Source: a virus. Taken from it: a stretch of DNA of 31,636 nt. The position numbers were made by a program, and so were the translations under genes. The notes under the pieces were generated by a model. The model was given only the letters and a program-made list of their open reading frames with translations, did not search any database and had not been told where the DNA came from. The stretch lies in IMG/VR virus record IMGVR_UViG_3300030380_000859, positions 1 through 31,636 of that record. One strand, given 5' to 3'. Below are positions 1 through 6,367 of the stretch, in pieces; position 1 is the stretch's first letter, and every line of letters starts with the position of its first letter.

Positions 1-1
1 G

Positions 2-214
2 TTTTACGCTGCTGATGGCAAAGGCAAAATGGCTAACGGTGGTATGGCTAAAAAGAAAAAGAAAAAAGGCATGGCTAAAGGTGGAGCCATGATGAAGAAA
101 AAAGGTATGGCTAATGGCGGTGCTATGATGAAGAAAAAAGGCATGGCTAAAGGTGGTAAAATTAGAGCTAATGCAGGTGCATCAGTTCCACCAAACAGAA
201 AGGCTCGTAAGTAA
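2..214 (+). CDS. Lys/Gly/Met-rich repeat protein, 5' partial
   Basis: This is a small, very basic protein of unknown function. The frame is open from base 2, so the gene may begin outside the window. The first ATG is at 29, preceded by AAAGG, and would give 61 residues. The protein is low-complexity, built from 12-residue units of the type GMAKGGAMMKKK followed by a short basic tail ending in RKARK. No domain is recognisable. The extreme positive charge could suit nucleic-acid binding or packing inside the virion, but that is inference. Its stop overlaps the next start by one base (TAATG at 212-216), so the two genes are probably translationally coupled. I am confident it is coding because of the periodic codons and coupling, and unsure of its true start. 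Confidence 0.6.
   Translation, partial: FYAADGKGKMANGGMAKKKKKKGMAKGGAMMKKKGMANGGAMMKKKGMAKGGKIRANAGASVPPNRKARK
68..157 (+). repeat. 36-bp coding tandem repeat
   Basis: Two full 36-bp units (68-103 and 104-139) and half of a third (140-157) lie in frame inside the Lys-rich gene. Each encodes GMA(K/N)GGAMMKKK. The units differ at only a few bases, mostly third positions, which suggests recent slippage or recombination under coding constraint. Confidence 0.85.
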
Positions 215-504
215 TGACCGACTTAACTAAAGAGCAAGAAGAAGCTATAGAATCTCTAGGTTACACTGTAATGGGTAACACAGTTATAGACAGTAATAAA
301 GCAGTAGTAATGGATAAGCCAGATCGTGACGGTGGGTTTATAACTGAAGTACCAGAACTAGAAGCTTTGATGGCAGGTAAAGCTACAGTTGAAACTGTTA
401 GAGCTAGAAATGAAAAAGGTCACTATATTGCTGATGACCCTGATACACCTGAGAATGAAGCTTGGACAACTAAAGTAGTTAAAAAAGTTAAAGGCAAAAA
501 GTGA
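214..504 (+). CDS. hypothetical protein, 96 aa
   Basis: This is a small acidic protein with a basic tail (KVVKKVKGKK). I do not recognise a family. The middle contains beta-prone stretches (GYTVMGNTVIDSNKAVVM), and there is no signal peptide or membrane segment. The start is fixed by a one-base overlap with the upstream stop, and its own stop overlaps the next gene's GTG start. It therefore sits in a three-gene coupled cluster with the Lys-rich protein and the 121-aa beta-rich protein. A small structural or accessory protein is the simplest guess, but nothing in the sequence shows the function. Confidence 0.75.
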   Translation: MTDLTKEQEEAIESLGYTVMGNTVIDSNKAVVMDKPDRDGGFITEVPELEALMAGKATVETVRARNEKGHYIADDPDTPENEAWTTKVVKKVKGKK

Positions 505-866
505 CAATACTATCAGACGCTAAATTTTTCTCAGCAGCTAAAGACCTTACTGCAACTTCGGGTGGGGCTAGTGGTAACGTTATATACACCTGTCCCAATA
601 ATTTTGTTAGTCTGATTAGATTTTTACATGTATCCAACGGTTCTGCTTCAACTAAGAAGTATAGTCTTCAGTGGTACGAAGCTTCAACAACAACGTATCA
701 TTTTATTATAGATGATCACAGTATTGCAGCTAATGGCTTAGAAGAAGTAATAGAAGGTGGGGCATATCTTGCCCTATCTGCAGGAGACAAGATTGTAGGT
801 TTTGAAGAGTCTAGCTCAGACTTTCATGTAATACTTTCTGGAGAAGAACATTACCAACCTACATAA
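501..866 (+). CDS. small beta-rich putative virion protein, 121 aa
   Basis: The start is GTG at 501 in a GTGA overlap with the previous stop, with an A/G-rich AAAGG stretch just upstream. The predicted protein is mostly beta: an N-terminal Ser/Gly-rich segment, a central IRFLHVSNGSAS and YSLQWYEASTT stretch, then SAGDKIVGFEESSSDFHVIL at the C-terminus. The overall pattern resembles the 120-aa protein at 15491-15853, which also has a middle strand pair followed by an end strand with L(S)AGDKI or LNESDILKI and a final VILS or AVLS. I infer a shared small beta-sandwich fold, possibly a fibre- or head-associated virion protein. The exact role is unknown. Confidence 0.7.
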   Translation: MTILSDAKFFSAAKDLTATSGGASGNVIYTCPNNFVSLIRFLHVSNGSASTKKYSLQWYEASTTTYHFIIDDHSIAANGLEEVIEGGAYLALSAGDKIVGFEESSSDFHVILSGEEHYQPT

Positions 867-888
867 CGGCTATTCCGTATTGTCTCTA

Positions 889-915
889 CTAACCTAGAGT
901 TAGTTATGTATAACT
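889..915 (+). promoter_or_regulatory. palindromic intergenic element, possible promoter or operator
   Basis: The 91-base gap before the DUF1127 gene holds two inverted repeats back to back. One is CTAAC-CTAGA-GTTAG (889-903); the other is AGTTAT-GT-ATAACT (902-915). The second includes TATAAC (909-914), the same -10-like hexamer and following TAT found upstream of the capsid gene. No good -35 hexamer lies at the right distance. It may be a phage promoter or a regulator-binding site. Confidence is low because it rests on short motifs. Confidence 0.3.
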
Positions 916-957
916 ATGTATGCCCAAAAAGACAGGGCTAACATAGGAGAATACATA

Positions 958-1122
958 ATGATTAGACGAATATTTAATAGATTAGTAGAGGCAAGAGCAG
1001 AGTCAGCTAGACGTAAGATTGCACGTATGCAACTTCACAAAATGACTGACAGAGAACTACAAGACGTAGGTATAGTTAGGTGTGATATAGAAAGAGTTAT
1101 ACTAACAGGTAAGGCTCTTTGA
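958..1122 (+). CDS. DUF1127 family small basic protein
   Basis: This 54-residue protein has a basic helical N-terminus (MIRRIFNRLVEARAESARRK) and ends with the DUF1127 signature, here MTDRELQDVGIVRCDIE at residues 29-45 (R32, E33, L34, D36, G38 and the RxDI element). DUF1127 proteins are abundant in Alphaproteobacteria, and one in Rhodobacter (CcaF1) is reported to bind RNA and affect small-RNA processing. The start is ATG 958, chosen because AGGAGA (945-950) sits 7 bases upstream. An upstream in-frame ATG at 916 lacks a ribosome binding site and would cut into the palindromic element. Its place among virion genes suggests an accessory gene that changes host RNA or phosphate/stress metabolism. 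That role is inference. Confidence 0.85.
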   Translation: MIRRIFNRLVEARAESARRKIARMQLHKMTDRELQDVGIVRCDIERVILTGKAL

Positions 1123-1173
1123 AAAACACAATAAGTTCTTTAATGATACTAGGAGTTCTTTTGGAGGAGGCTC

Positions 1174-1632
1174 GTGGACCCAGTTACAATTATCGGTGGT
1201 GCAACCGTAGCCTTCAATGCGTTGAAGAAAGGCTTTCAGGTAGGTAAAGACCTACAAGATATGTCAGGACAGTTGACCCAATGGGCAGGTTGCATGAGTG
1301 ATCTGTCTTATGCTGAACAGAAAAACAAGAACCCTCCTTGGTGGAAAGCACTAAATGGAGGGTCTGTTGAAGCAGAGGCTCTAGAAATATTTACAGCTAA
1401 AAGAAAAGCTGATGCAATGCGAAAAGAGCTAAAAGATTGGATCAGTTTTAGCATGGGGCCATCTGCTTGGGATGAGCTTGTAGCTACTGAAGGTAAGATA
1501 CGTAAGCAGAAGAAAGAACAAGAGTATCGCAAAGCAGAGATACAAGAAGCAATAGTTACTTGGACTCTTTCTATTTTAATAATACTAACTGGAGCAGGGA
1601 TGCTAGGGTTTATAATTTACATGGTGGCATAA
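1174..1632 (+). CDS. conserved phage protein with C-terminal membrane anchor
   Basis: This is a 152-residue protein. The N-terminus (MDPVTIIGGATVAFNALKKG) is glycine/alanine-rich and amphipathic. The middle is a charged helical region with conserved-looking NPPWWKAL (residues 53-60) and SMGPSAWDEL (93-102) motifs. Residues 110-125 are strongly charged, and residues 127-151 form one hydrophobic segment, so the protein is probably anchored in the inner membrane with its body in the cytoplasm. The start is GTG 1174, chosen because GGAGG at 1163-1167 lies 6 bases upstream. From memory, this family recurs in marine phage genomes next to terminase genes; its function is unknown to me. A spanin or holin role is possible but lacks positive evidence. 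It overlaps TerS by one base. Confidence 0.8.
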   Translation: MDPVTIIGGATVAFNALKKGFQVGKDLQDMSGQLTQWAGCMSDLSYAEQKNKNPPWWKALNGGSVEAEALEIFTAKRKADAMRKELKDWISFSMGPSAWDELVATEGKIRKQKKEQEYRKAEIQEAIVTWTLSILIILTGAGMLGFIIYMVA

Positions 1633-2003
1633 TGTCTAGAAATCTAACAGAGAAACAACAGAAGTTCCTTGAAGTCTTATTTGACGGTGCAGGTGGTGAT
1701 GTCGTACAAGCTAAGAAACTAGCTGGATATGGTGATAGTACTAGCACTACATCTATCGTAGAATCATTGAAAGACGAGATTGGTGATCGTACACGTAGTT
1801 ACTTTGCACGTACAGCACCTAAAGCTGCTATGGCTATGGTGGGTGCGTTAAGCGATCCTACAGAACTAGGCATACGAGATAAGATGTCAGCAGCTAAAGA
1901 CTTGCTTGATCGGGCAGGACTAGGTAAAGTAGAAAGAGTAGACGTATCGTCATCTAGTGGTGGCGTATTTATATTACCATCTAAAGAAGGAACAAACGAA
2001 TAG
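1632..2003 (+). CDS. terminase small subunit (TerS)
   Basis: This is a 123-residue DNA-packaging small subunit that recognises phage DNA and stimulates TerL. The N-terminus (LTEKQQKFLEVLF, then VVQAKKLAGYGDST) is a helix-turn-helix-like segment typical of small terminases. It is followed by a helical middle (APKAAMAMVGALSDPTELGIRDKMSAAKDLL) and a short C-terminal tail ending ILPSKEGTNE. The ATG at 1632 was chosen over an upstream frame extension because it makes a one-base TAATG overlap with the previous stop and the extension reads as non-homologous sequence. The protein ends at TAG 2001-2003. If base 2002 were G, it would gain seven residues (WLNTVSH). Confidence 0.85.
   Translation: MSRNLTEKQQKFLEVLFDGAGGDVVQAKKLAGYGDSTSTTSIVESLKDEIGDRTRSYFARTAPKAAMAMVGALSDPTELGIRDKMSAAKDLLDRAGLGKVERVDVSSSSGGVFILPSKEGTNE
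1987..1991 (+). promoter_or_regulatory. ribosome binding site serving an ATA start
   Basis: AAGGA at 1987-1991 lies 8 bases before ATA 2000-2002, the right spacing for a Shine-Dalgarno site. No ATG, GTG or TTG in that frame occurs until GTG 2117, which has no comparable site. This is the main sequence evidence that translation begins at 2000. Confidence 0.55.
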
Positions 2004-2425
2004 CTAAATACCGTGAGTCATTAGGATATTGGGAATTACCTAAACCACATAAGGGTGCAGAAAAAGAGTGGCATATAATAGCTAGAGTAACTAGAACAGT
2101 ACCATTTGGTTATGAAGTGCATCCTGACAATGATAAAATACTTCAGCCCGTAGTTACAGAGCTAGAAGCATTAGAACTTGCAAAGAAACACCTTATGCAG
2201 TACTCTTACAGAGAAGTAGCACTGTGGTTAACAAAACAAACAGGTAGATACATATCTGATACAGGGCTAAAGAAAAGAGTAGACATTGAGCGAAAACGTA
2301 AGAAAGCAGCTACAATTAAACGGAAGCTTGCCAAAAGGCTCGAAGAAACGTTACAAGAAATCAAAAAGCTTGAAGAAGAATGTATCGGAGCCTACACAAA
2401 CACAGCCAACGAAGCAAGAGCCTGA
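2000..2425 (+). CDS. conserved protein between TerS and TerL, apparent ATA start
   Basis: This 141-residue protein reads (I/M)AKYRESLGYWELPKP at its N-terminus, then a WHIIARVTRTVPFGYEV segment, a helix (ELEALELAKKHLMQYSYREV), a helix-turn-helix-like part (EVALWLTKQTGRYISDTGLKKR, residues 72-93) and a long charged coiled-coil tail. From memory, homologues in marine phages begin with MAKYRE, so the full frame from 2000 is probably the real protein. The first conventional start, GTG 2117 (residue 40), would delete the most conserved-looking part and has no ribosome binding site. Its place suggests a packaging partner or DNA-binding recruiter of TerL. The 3' end overlaps the TerL frame by up to 140 bases. 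The start codon may reflect a one-base variant or sequencing error. Confidence 0.75.
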   Translation: MAKYRESLGYWELPKPHKGAEKEWHIIARVTRTVPFGYEVHPDNDKILQPVVTELEALELAKKHLMQYSYREVALWLTKQTGRYISDTGLKKRVDIERKRKKAATIKRKLAKRLEETLQEIKKLEEECIGAYTNTANEARA

Positions 2426-3875
2426 ATTAGAGATTGTAGCAGCAGAAGTCAAAGCACCTGAGTTTGACGTTGACATTGCACAAGACATCGTGTTTAAACC
2501 AAACCCAGGTCCACAGACAAACTTCCTATCCGCATCTGAAAGGGAAGTTTTGTACGGTGGGGCGGCTGGCGGTGGTAAGAGTTTTGCGATGCTGGCTGAC
2601 CCACTTCACGGTTTAAATGACCCTAACTTTAGTGGTCTACTTGTCCGACATACTACGGAAGAACTTAGAGAACTTATACAGAAGAGTCAAGAACTTTACC
2701 CTAAAGCTATTCCTGGTATCAAGTGGTCAGAACGTAAGTCACAGTGGATTGCACCTAGAGGTGGTAGACTGTGGATGTCTTACTTAGATAAAGACATGGA
2801 CGTGACACGATATCAAGGACAAGCGTTTAACTGGATTGGCTTTGACGAACTTACACAGTGGCCTACTCCTTACGCTTGGGATTACATGAGGTCACGACTT
2901 CGTTCAGCCTTTAGTTCACAACTAGGGCTTTACATGCGAGGCACTACAAACCCTGGCGGTAACGGACACCAGTGGGTCAAGAAAATGTTTATTGATCCTG
3001 CCCCACCAAATGACCCTTTTTGGGCAACTAATATTGAAACAGGAGACACGATAAAGTTTCCTAAAGGGCATAGTCGAGAAGGACAGCCCTTGTTTAGGCG
3101 CAGGTTCATACCTGCTAGTTTGTTTGATAATCCATATCTATCAGACAGTGGTGACTACGAAGCAATGCTACTATCACTGCCTGAGCATCAGAGAAAACAG
3201 TTGCTTGAAGGTAACTGGGATATTAACGAAGGAGCAGCATTTCCTGAGTTTGATAGAAGTATACATGTTGTAGAGCCATACACTATTCCTAAATCATGGG
3301 TTAGATTTAGAGCTTGCGACTATGGTTATGGCTCCTACACTGGAGTTTTATGGATCGCTGTTTCACCAAGTGAGCAATTAGTTGTCTACAGAGAGCTATA
3401 TTGTTCTAAGGTTACAGCTACAGATTTAGCAGATATGATTATTGAAGCTGAATCAGAAGATGGTACTATGAGGTACGGTGTATTGGATTCATCCCTCTGG
3501 CATAAAAGAGGTGACACTGGCCCATCACTTGCAGAGCAGATGAACATGAAGGGATGCAGATGGCGTCCCTCTGATCGCTCTCGTGGTTCTAGGGTTGCTG
3601 GTAAGAACGAAATACATCGTAGGTTGCAGGTGGACGAGTTCACCGAAGAGCCTAGACTCGTGTTCTTTTCCACCTGCACGAATACTATAGCGCAAATCCC
3701 TGCGATTCCGCTAGACAAGAAAAACCCTGAAGATGTAGATACAAATTCTGAAGACCACTTGTATGACGCATTACGTTACGGTATAATGACTAGACCAAGA
3801 AGTTCTATATGGGATTTTAATCCTGCAACACAACGATCTGGCTTTCAAATGTCAGACCCTACCTTCGGATACTAA
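2286..3875 (+). CDS. terminase large subunit (TerL)
   Basis: TerL is the ATPase-nuclease motor that packages DNA into the prohead. Counting from TTG 2286, the Walker A motif is YGGAAGGGKS (residues 90-99), Walker B is WIGFDE (183-188) and the coupling motif is TTNPGG (220-225). The C-terminal RNase H-like nuclease shows candidate acidic residues D345 (RACDYGYG), D401 (GVLDSS) and D494 (HLYDALRYG). At 529 residues from this start, its length is normal for the family. The start is uncertain: no ATG precedes the ATPase core, and in-frame TTGs occur at 2286, 2328 and 2370, all inside the preceding gene and none with a strong ribosome binding site. The first 60 residues are a basic then acidic low-complexity leader, so a later start would not harm the enzyme. 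Confidence 0.93.
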   Translation: MSENVRKQLQLNGSLPKGSKKRYKKSKSLKKNVSEPTQTQPTKQEPELEIVAAEVKAPEFDVDIAQDIVFKPNPGPQTNFLSASEREVLYGGAAGGGKSFAMLADPLHGLNDPNFSGLLVRHTTEELRELIQKSQELYPKAIPGIKWSERKSQWIAPRGGRLWMSYLDKDMDVTRYQGQAFNWIGFDELTQWPTPYAWDYMRSRLRSAFSSQLGLYMRGTTNPGGNGHQWVKKMFIDPAPPNDPFWATNIETGDTIKFPKGHSREGQPLFRRRFIPASLFDNPYLSDSGDYEAMLLSLPEHQRKQLLEGNWDINEGAAFPEFDRSIHVVEPYTIPKSWVRFRACDYGYGSYTGVLWIAVSPSEQLVVYRELYCSKVTATDLADMIIEAESEDGTMRYGVLDSSLWHKRGDTGPSLAEQMNMKGCRWRPSDRSRGSRVAGKNEIHRRLQVDEFTEEPRLVFFSTCTNTIAQIPAIPLDKKNPEDVDTNSEDHLYDALRYGIMTRPRSSIWDFNPATQRSGFQMSDPTFGY

Positions 3876-3877
3876 AT

Positions 3878-4078
3878 ATGAAATCATTTGTTGTTGTAAT
3901 AAGTATGTGGGGTAACACAGGCACAGAATGGGTCTACACAGGTAACCAATATATAATGCAAGAATTATTTACTAAAGAGCAATGCCAACAAATAGTGCAA
4001 AGTTCTAATTGGGAAAAGTATGAACAGAATGAGTACTATGGTTTACAGTTTGATTGTTTTAATAAGGATGACCGATAA
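3878..4078 (+). CDS. conserved hypothetical protein, 66 aa
   Basis: This is a small protein with the N-terminus MKSFVVVISMWG and a central GNQYIMQELFTKEQCQQI. It has two cysteines (QCQQ and FDCF) and a C-terminus rich in aromatic and acidic residues. It starts two bases after the TerL stop and overlaps the portal start by one base (TAATG at 4076-4080), so it is part of the terminase-portal transcription unit. I have an impression that similar small proteins sit at this place in marine phage genomes, but I cannot name a function. The hydrophobic N-terminus is too short to call a signal peptide. Confidence 0.75.
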   Translation: MKSFVVVISMWGNTGTEWVYTGNQYIMQELFTKEQCQQIVQSSNWEKYEQNEYYGLQFDCFNKDDR

Positions 4079-6183
4079 TGGCAGAAATTGATGAAATGGC
4101 GTTTGAAACTGATGATGTGATAGCGGCAGAAGACACAGAAGATAAACTTTTTGAAAGTGTAAGCAGCATTGTTTCATTTGTAGGAGATCGATACAAACGT
4201 GCAGAAGATGCTCGATTGGGTGACGAAGACCGCTGGATGAGAGCCTACCGTAACTATAGAGGTATATATGGACCAGACGTTCAGTTTACTTCATCAGAAA
4301 AATCTAGGGTATTTGTAAAAGTAACTAAGACAAAAACACTAGCTGCTTATGGTCAGATAGTAGATGTATTGTTTGGTAATAATAAATTTCCTCTTTCTGT
4401 AGATCCATCCGTATTACCTGATGGTGTAGCTGAGTCAGTGCATATTAATTTAGACCCTAATGCAGACAAAGCAGCAGAAGAACTAAAGACCACGTTTACC
4501 ACAGAAACAAACAAGCCCTACCTTATTACACCAGATACAAAATTAAAACCTGGCGAAACACTTTACGATTTAGAAAAGAAGATGGGTAGTGTAAGTGATA
4601 AGCTTTCATCTGTATCAGAAAAAGTAATTGAAGGTGATGGTACAACTCCTACTAGTGTAACGTTTCATCCTGCTATGGTAGCAGCTAAAAAGATGGAAAA
4701 GAAAATACATGATCAGTTACAGGAGTCGGGTGCAACAAAACATCTAAGGTCTATGGCATTTGAGATGGCCTTGTTAGGCACAGGTGTAATGAAAGGTCCG
4801 TTTGCAGTAGATAAAGAGTATCCTAACTGGGATGACAATGGTGACTATGACCCACTAACAAAAACTGTACCCTCTACTAATCACGTAAGTATATGGAACT
4901 TTTATCCTGATCCTGAAGCAACGTCTATGGATGATGCTGAGTACGTTATTGAAAGACATAAACTTTCTAGAAACCAACTACGTGCACTGAAAGACAGACC
5001 TTACTTTATTGAAGACTCGATTGAAGAAGCTGTATCTACTGGCTCAGATTATGTGCGTAAGCATTGGGAAATGAAGATGGAGGACGATGATAGTATTTCC
5101 ACAGACAGTGAGCGTTGGGAAGTATTAGAGTTCTGGGGATACGTGGATAAAGAAGTACTAGAAGAGAATGGTATAAAGATACCTAAAGAACTACAAGACT
5201 TGTATGAGATAAGTGCTAACATCTGGACAGTAAACGGTAAAGTTATTCGATGTGTACTAAATCCATTTAAACCTGCACGTATACCTTATTATGCAGTACC
5301 GTTTGAGCATAACCCTTATTCCTTCTTTGGTGTAGGTATTGCAGAAAACATGGATGATACACAAACGTTGATGAATGGTTTTATGCGAATGGCTGTTGAC
5401 AATGCTGTTCTTTCTGGTAATCTTCTTATTGAGATAGACGAAACCAATCTAGTACCAGGACAAGACATGAGCGTGCATCCTGGCAAAGTCTTTCGCAGAC
5501 AAGGGGGTGCGCCTGGTCAAGCCATCTTTGGTACTAAGTTTCCAAACGTTGCAGGTGAAAACATGCAGCTATTTGATAAGGCAAGAGTATTAGCAGATGA
5601 ATCAACTGGTTTCCCATCTTTCGCTCATGGTCAGACAGGCGTTAGTGGAGTTGGCCGTACTGCTTCTGGTATTTCTATGCTTATGTCTGCTGCCAACGGT
5701 AGCATTAGGACTGTTGTAAAGAATGTAGATGATTATCTTATATCACCTTTAGGTAAGGCTTTCTTTTCATTCAATATGCAATTTGACTTTGATGAAAGCA
5801 TAAGAGGTGATTTAGAAATTAAAGCAAGTGGTACAGAAAGCTTAATGGCTAACGAAGTACGTAGTCAACGCTTGATGCAGTTCTTGCAGGTAGCACAGAA
5901 TCCAGTTCTTGCTCCCTTTGCGAAAATGGATTACATTATTAGAGAGATTGCTAAGAGCATGGATCTAGACCCTGATAAAATTACTAACTCTATGCAGGAC
6001 GCAGCTATACAAGCTGAGATAATGAAGGGTTTTCAACAACCTATGCAACCACCACCAATGCCACCTGAAGGTGCTCCAGCAGGTGCGGATGTTCAAGATC
6101 CAACAGGTGCAGGGGGAGGTAATATTGGTACAGGTGTAGCACCTGGTCCTGAAGAGCCAGGGTTTACTGGTAATGTCGCTTAA
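4078..6183 (+). CDS. portal protein
   Basis: This 701-residue protein forms the ring at one capsid vertex through which DNA enters and leaves. It is identified by size, by its place after TerL and before scaffold and capsid genes, and by portal-like segments: an N-terminal helical part, the helical stem region around LRSMAFEMALLGTGVMKGPF, the wing-like SIWNFYPDPEATSMDDAEYV, and a late core with QTLMNGFMRMAVDNA and GVGRTASGISMLMSAANG. The last 50 residues are a Pro/Gly/Ala-rich tail (from about QQPMQPPPMPPEG), probably disordered. Length fits P22-like portals (about 725 residues) better than the shorter T7-type connector, but assignment to one group needs a profile search. The start is set by the one-base overlap with the previous gene. 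Confidence 0.88.
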   Translation: MAEIDEMAFETDDVIAAEDTEDKLFESVSSIVSFVGDRYKRAEDARLGDEDRWMRAYRNYRGIYGPDVQFTSSEKSRVFVKVTKTKTLAAYGQIVDVLFGNNKFPLSVDPSVLPDGVAESVHINLDPNADKAAEELKTTFTTETNKPYLITPDTKLKPGETLYDLEKKMGSVSDKLSSVSEKVIEGDGTTPTSVTFHPAMVAAKKMEKKIHDQLQESGATKHLRSMAFEMALLGTGVMKGPFAVDKEYPNWDDNGDYDPLTKTVPSTNHVSIWNFYPDPEATSMDDAEYVIERHKLSRNQLRALKDRPYFIEDSIEEAVSTGSDYVRKHWEMKMEDDDSISTDSERWEVLEFWGYVDKEVLEENGIKIPKELQDLYEISANIWTVNGKVIRCVLNPFKPARIPYYAVPFEHNPYSFFGVGIAENMDDTQTLMNGFMRMAVDNAVLSGNLLIEIDETNLVPGQDMSVHPGKVFRRQGGAPGQAIFGTKFPNVAGENMQLFDKARVLADESTGFPSFAHGQTGVSGVGRTASGISMLMSAANGSIRTVVKNVDDYLISPLGKAFFSFNMQFDFDESIRGDLEIKASGTESLMANEVRSQRLMQFLQVAQNPVLAPFAKMDYIIREIAKSMDLDPDKITNSMQDAAIQAEIMKGFQQPMQPPPMPPEGAPAGADVQDPTGAGGGNIGTGVAPGPEEPGFTGNVA

Positions 6184-6367
6184 GTCTTTTGTAAATAATA
6201 AAAAAGAATGGGATGCATTCTGTGAAGAAGTAGACAACATGATTGTTGAACAGCAAAGACGCTTAGAACAATCTGATACAGCTATAGATCTACATCGTTG
6301 CCAAGGTGCAATAGGAATATTAAGAAGAATAAAATATATGAGGGAAAAGGTTAATGGCAGCAAATAA
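6173..6367 (+). CDS. small helical protein, 64 aa
   Basis: This is an almost entirely helical, charged protein with pattern KEWDAFCEEVDNMIVEQQRR and then QGAIGILRRIKYMREKV. It overlaps the portal by 11 bases and the next gene by 14 bases, so it is translated as part of the portal operon. The small size, coiled-coil-like helices and place between portal and head genes suggest a head-assembly accessory protein. No family is recognised with confidence. Confidence 0.75.
   Translation: MSLKSFVNNKKEWDAFCEEVDNMIVEQQRRLEQSDTAIDLHRCQGAIGILRRIKYMREKVNGSK

Noticed and set aside
916-957. Upstream ATG extension of the DUF1127 gene
   Set aside because: The extra 14 residues lack a ribosome binding site, while ATG 958 has AGGAGA at 7 bases.
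2117-2425. GTG 2117 as the start of the gene between TerS and TerL
   Set aside because: No Shine-Dalgarno sequence is present. It would remove 39 residues of convincing protein sequence that follow a good ribosome binding site and ATA 2000.
3386-3718. 110-codon ORF on the - strand opposite TerL
   Set aside because: It overlaps the TerL nuclease domain, which has clear motifs. No separate support.
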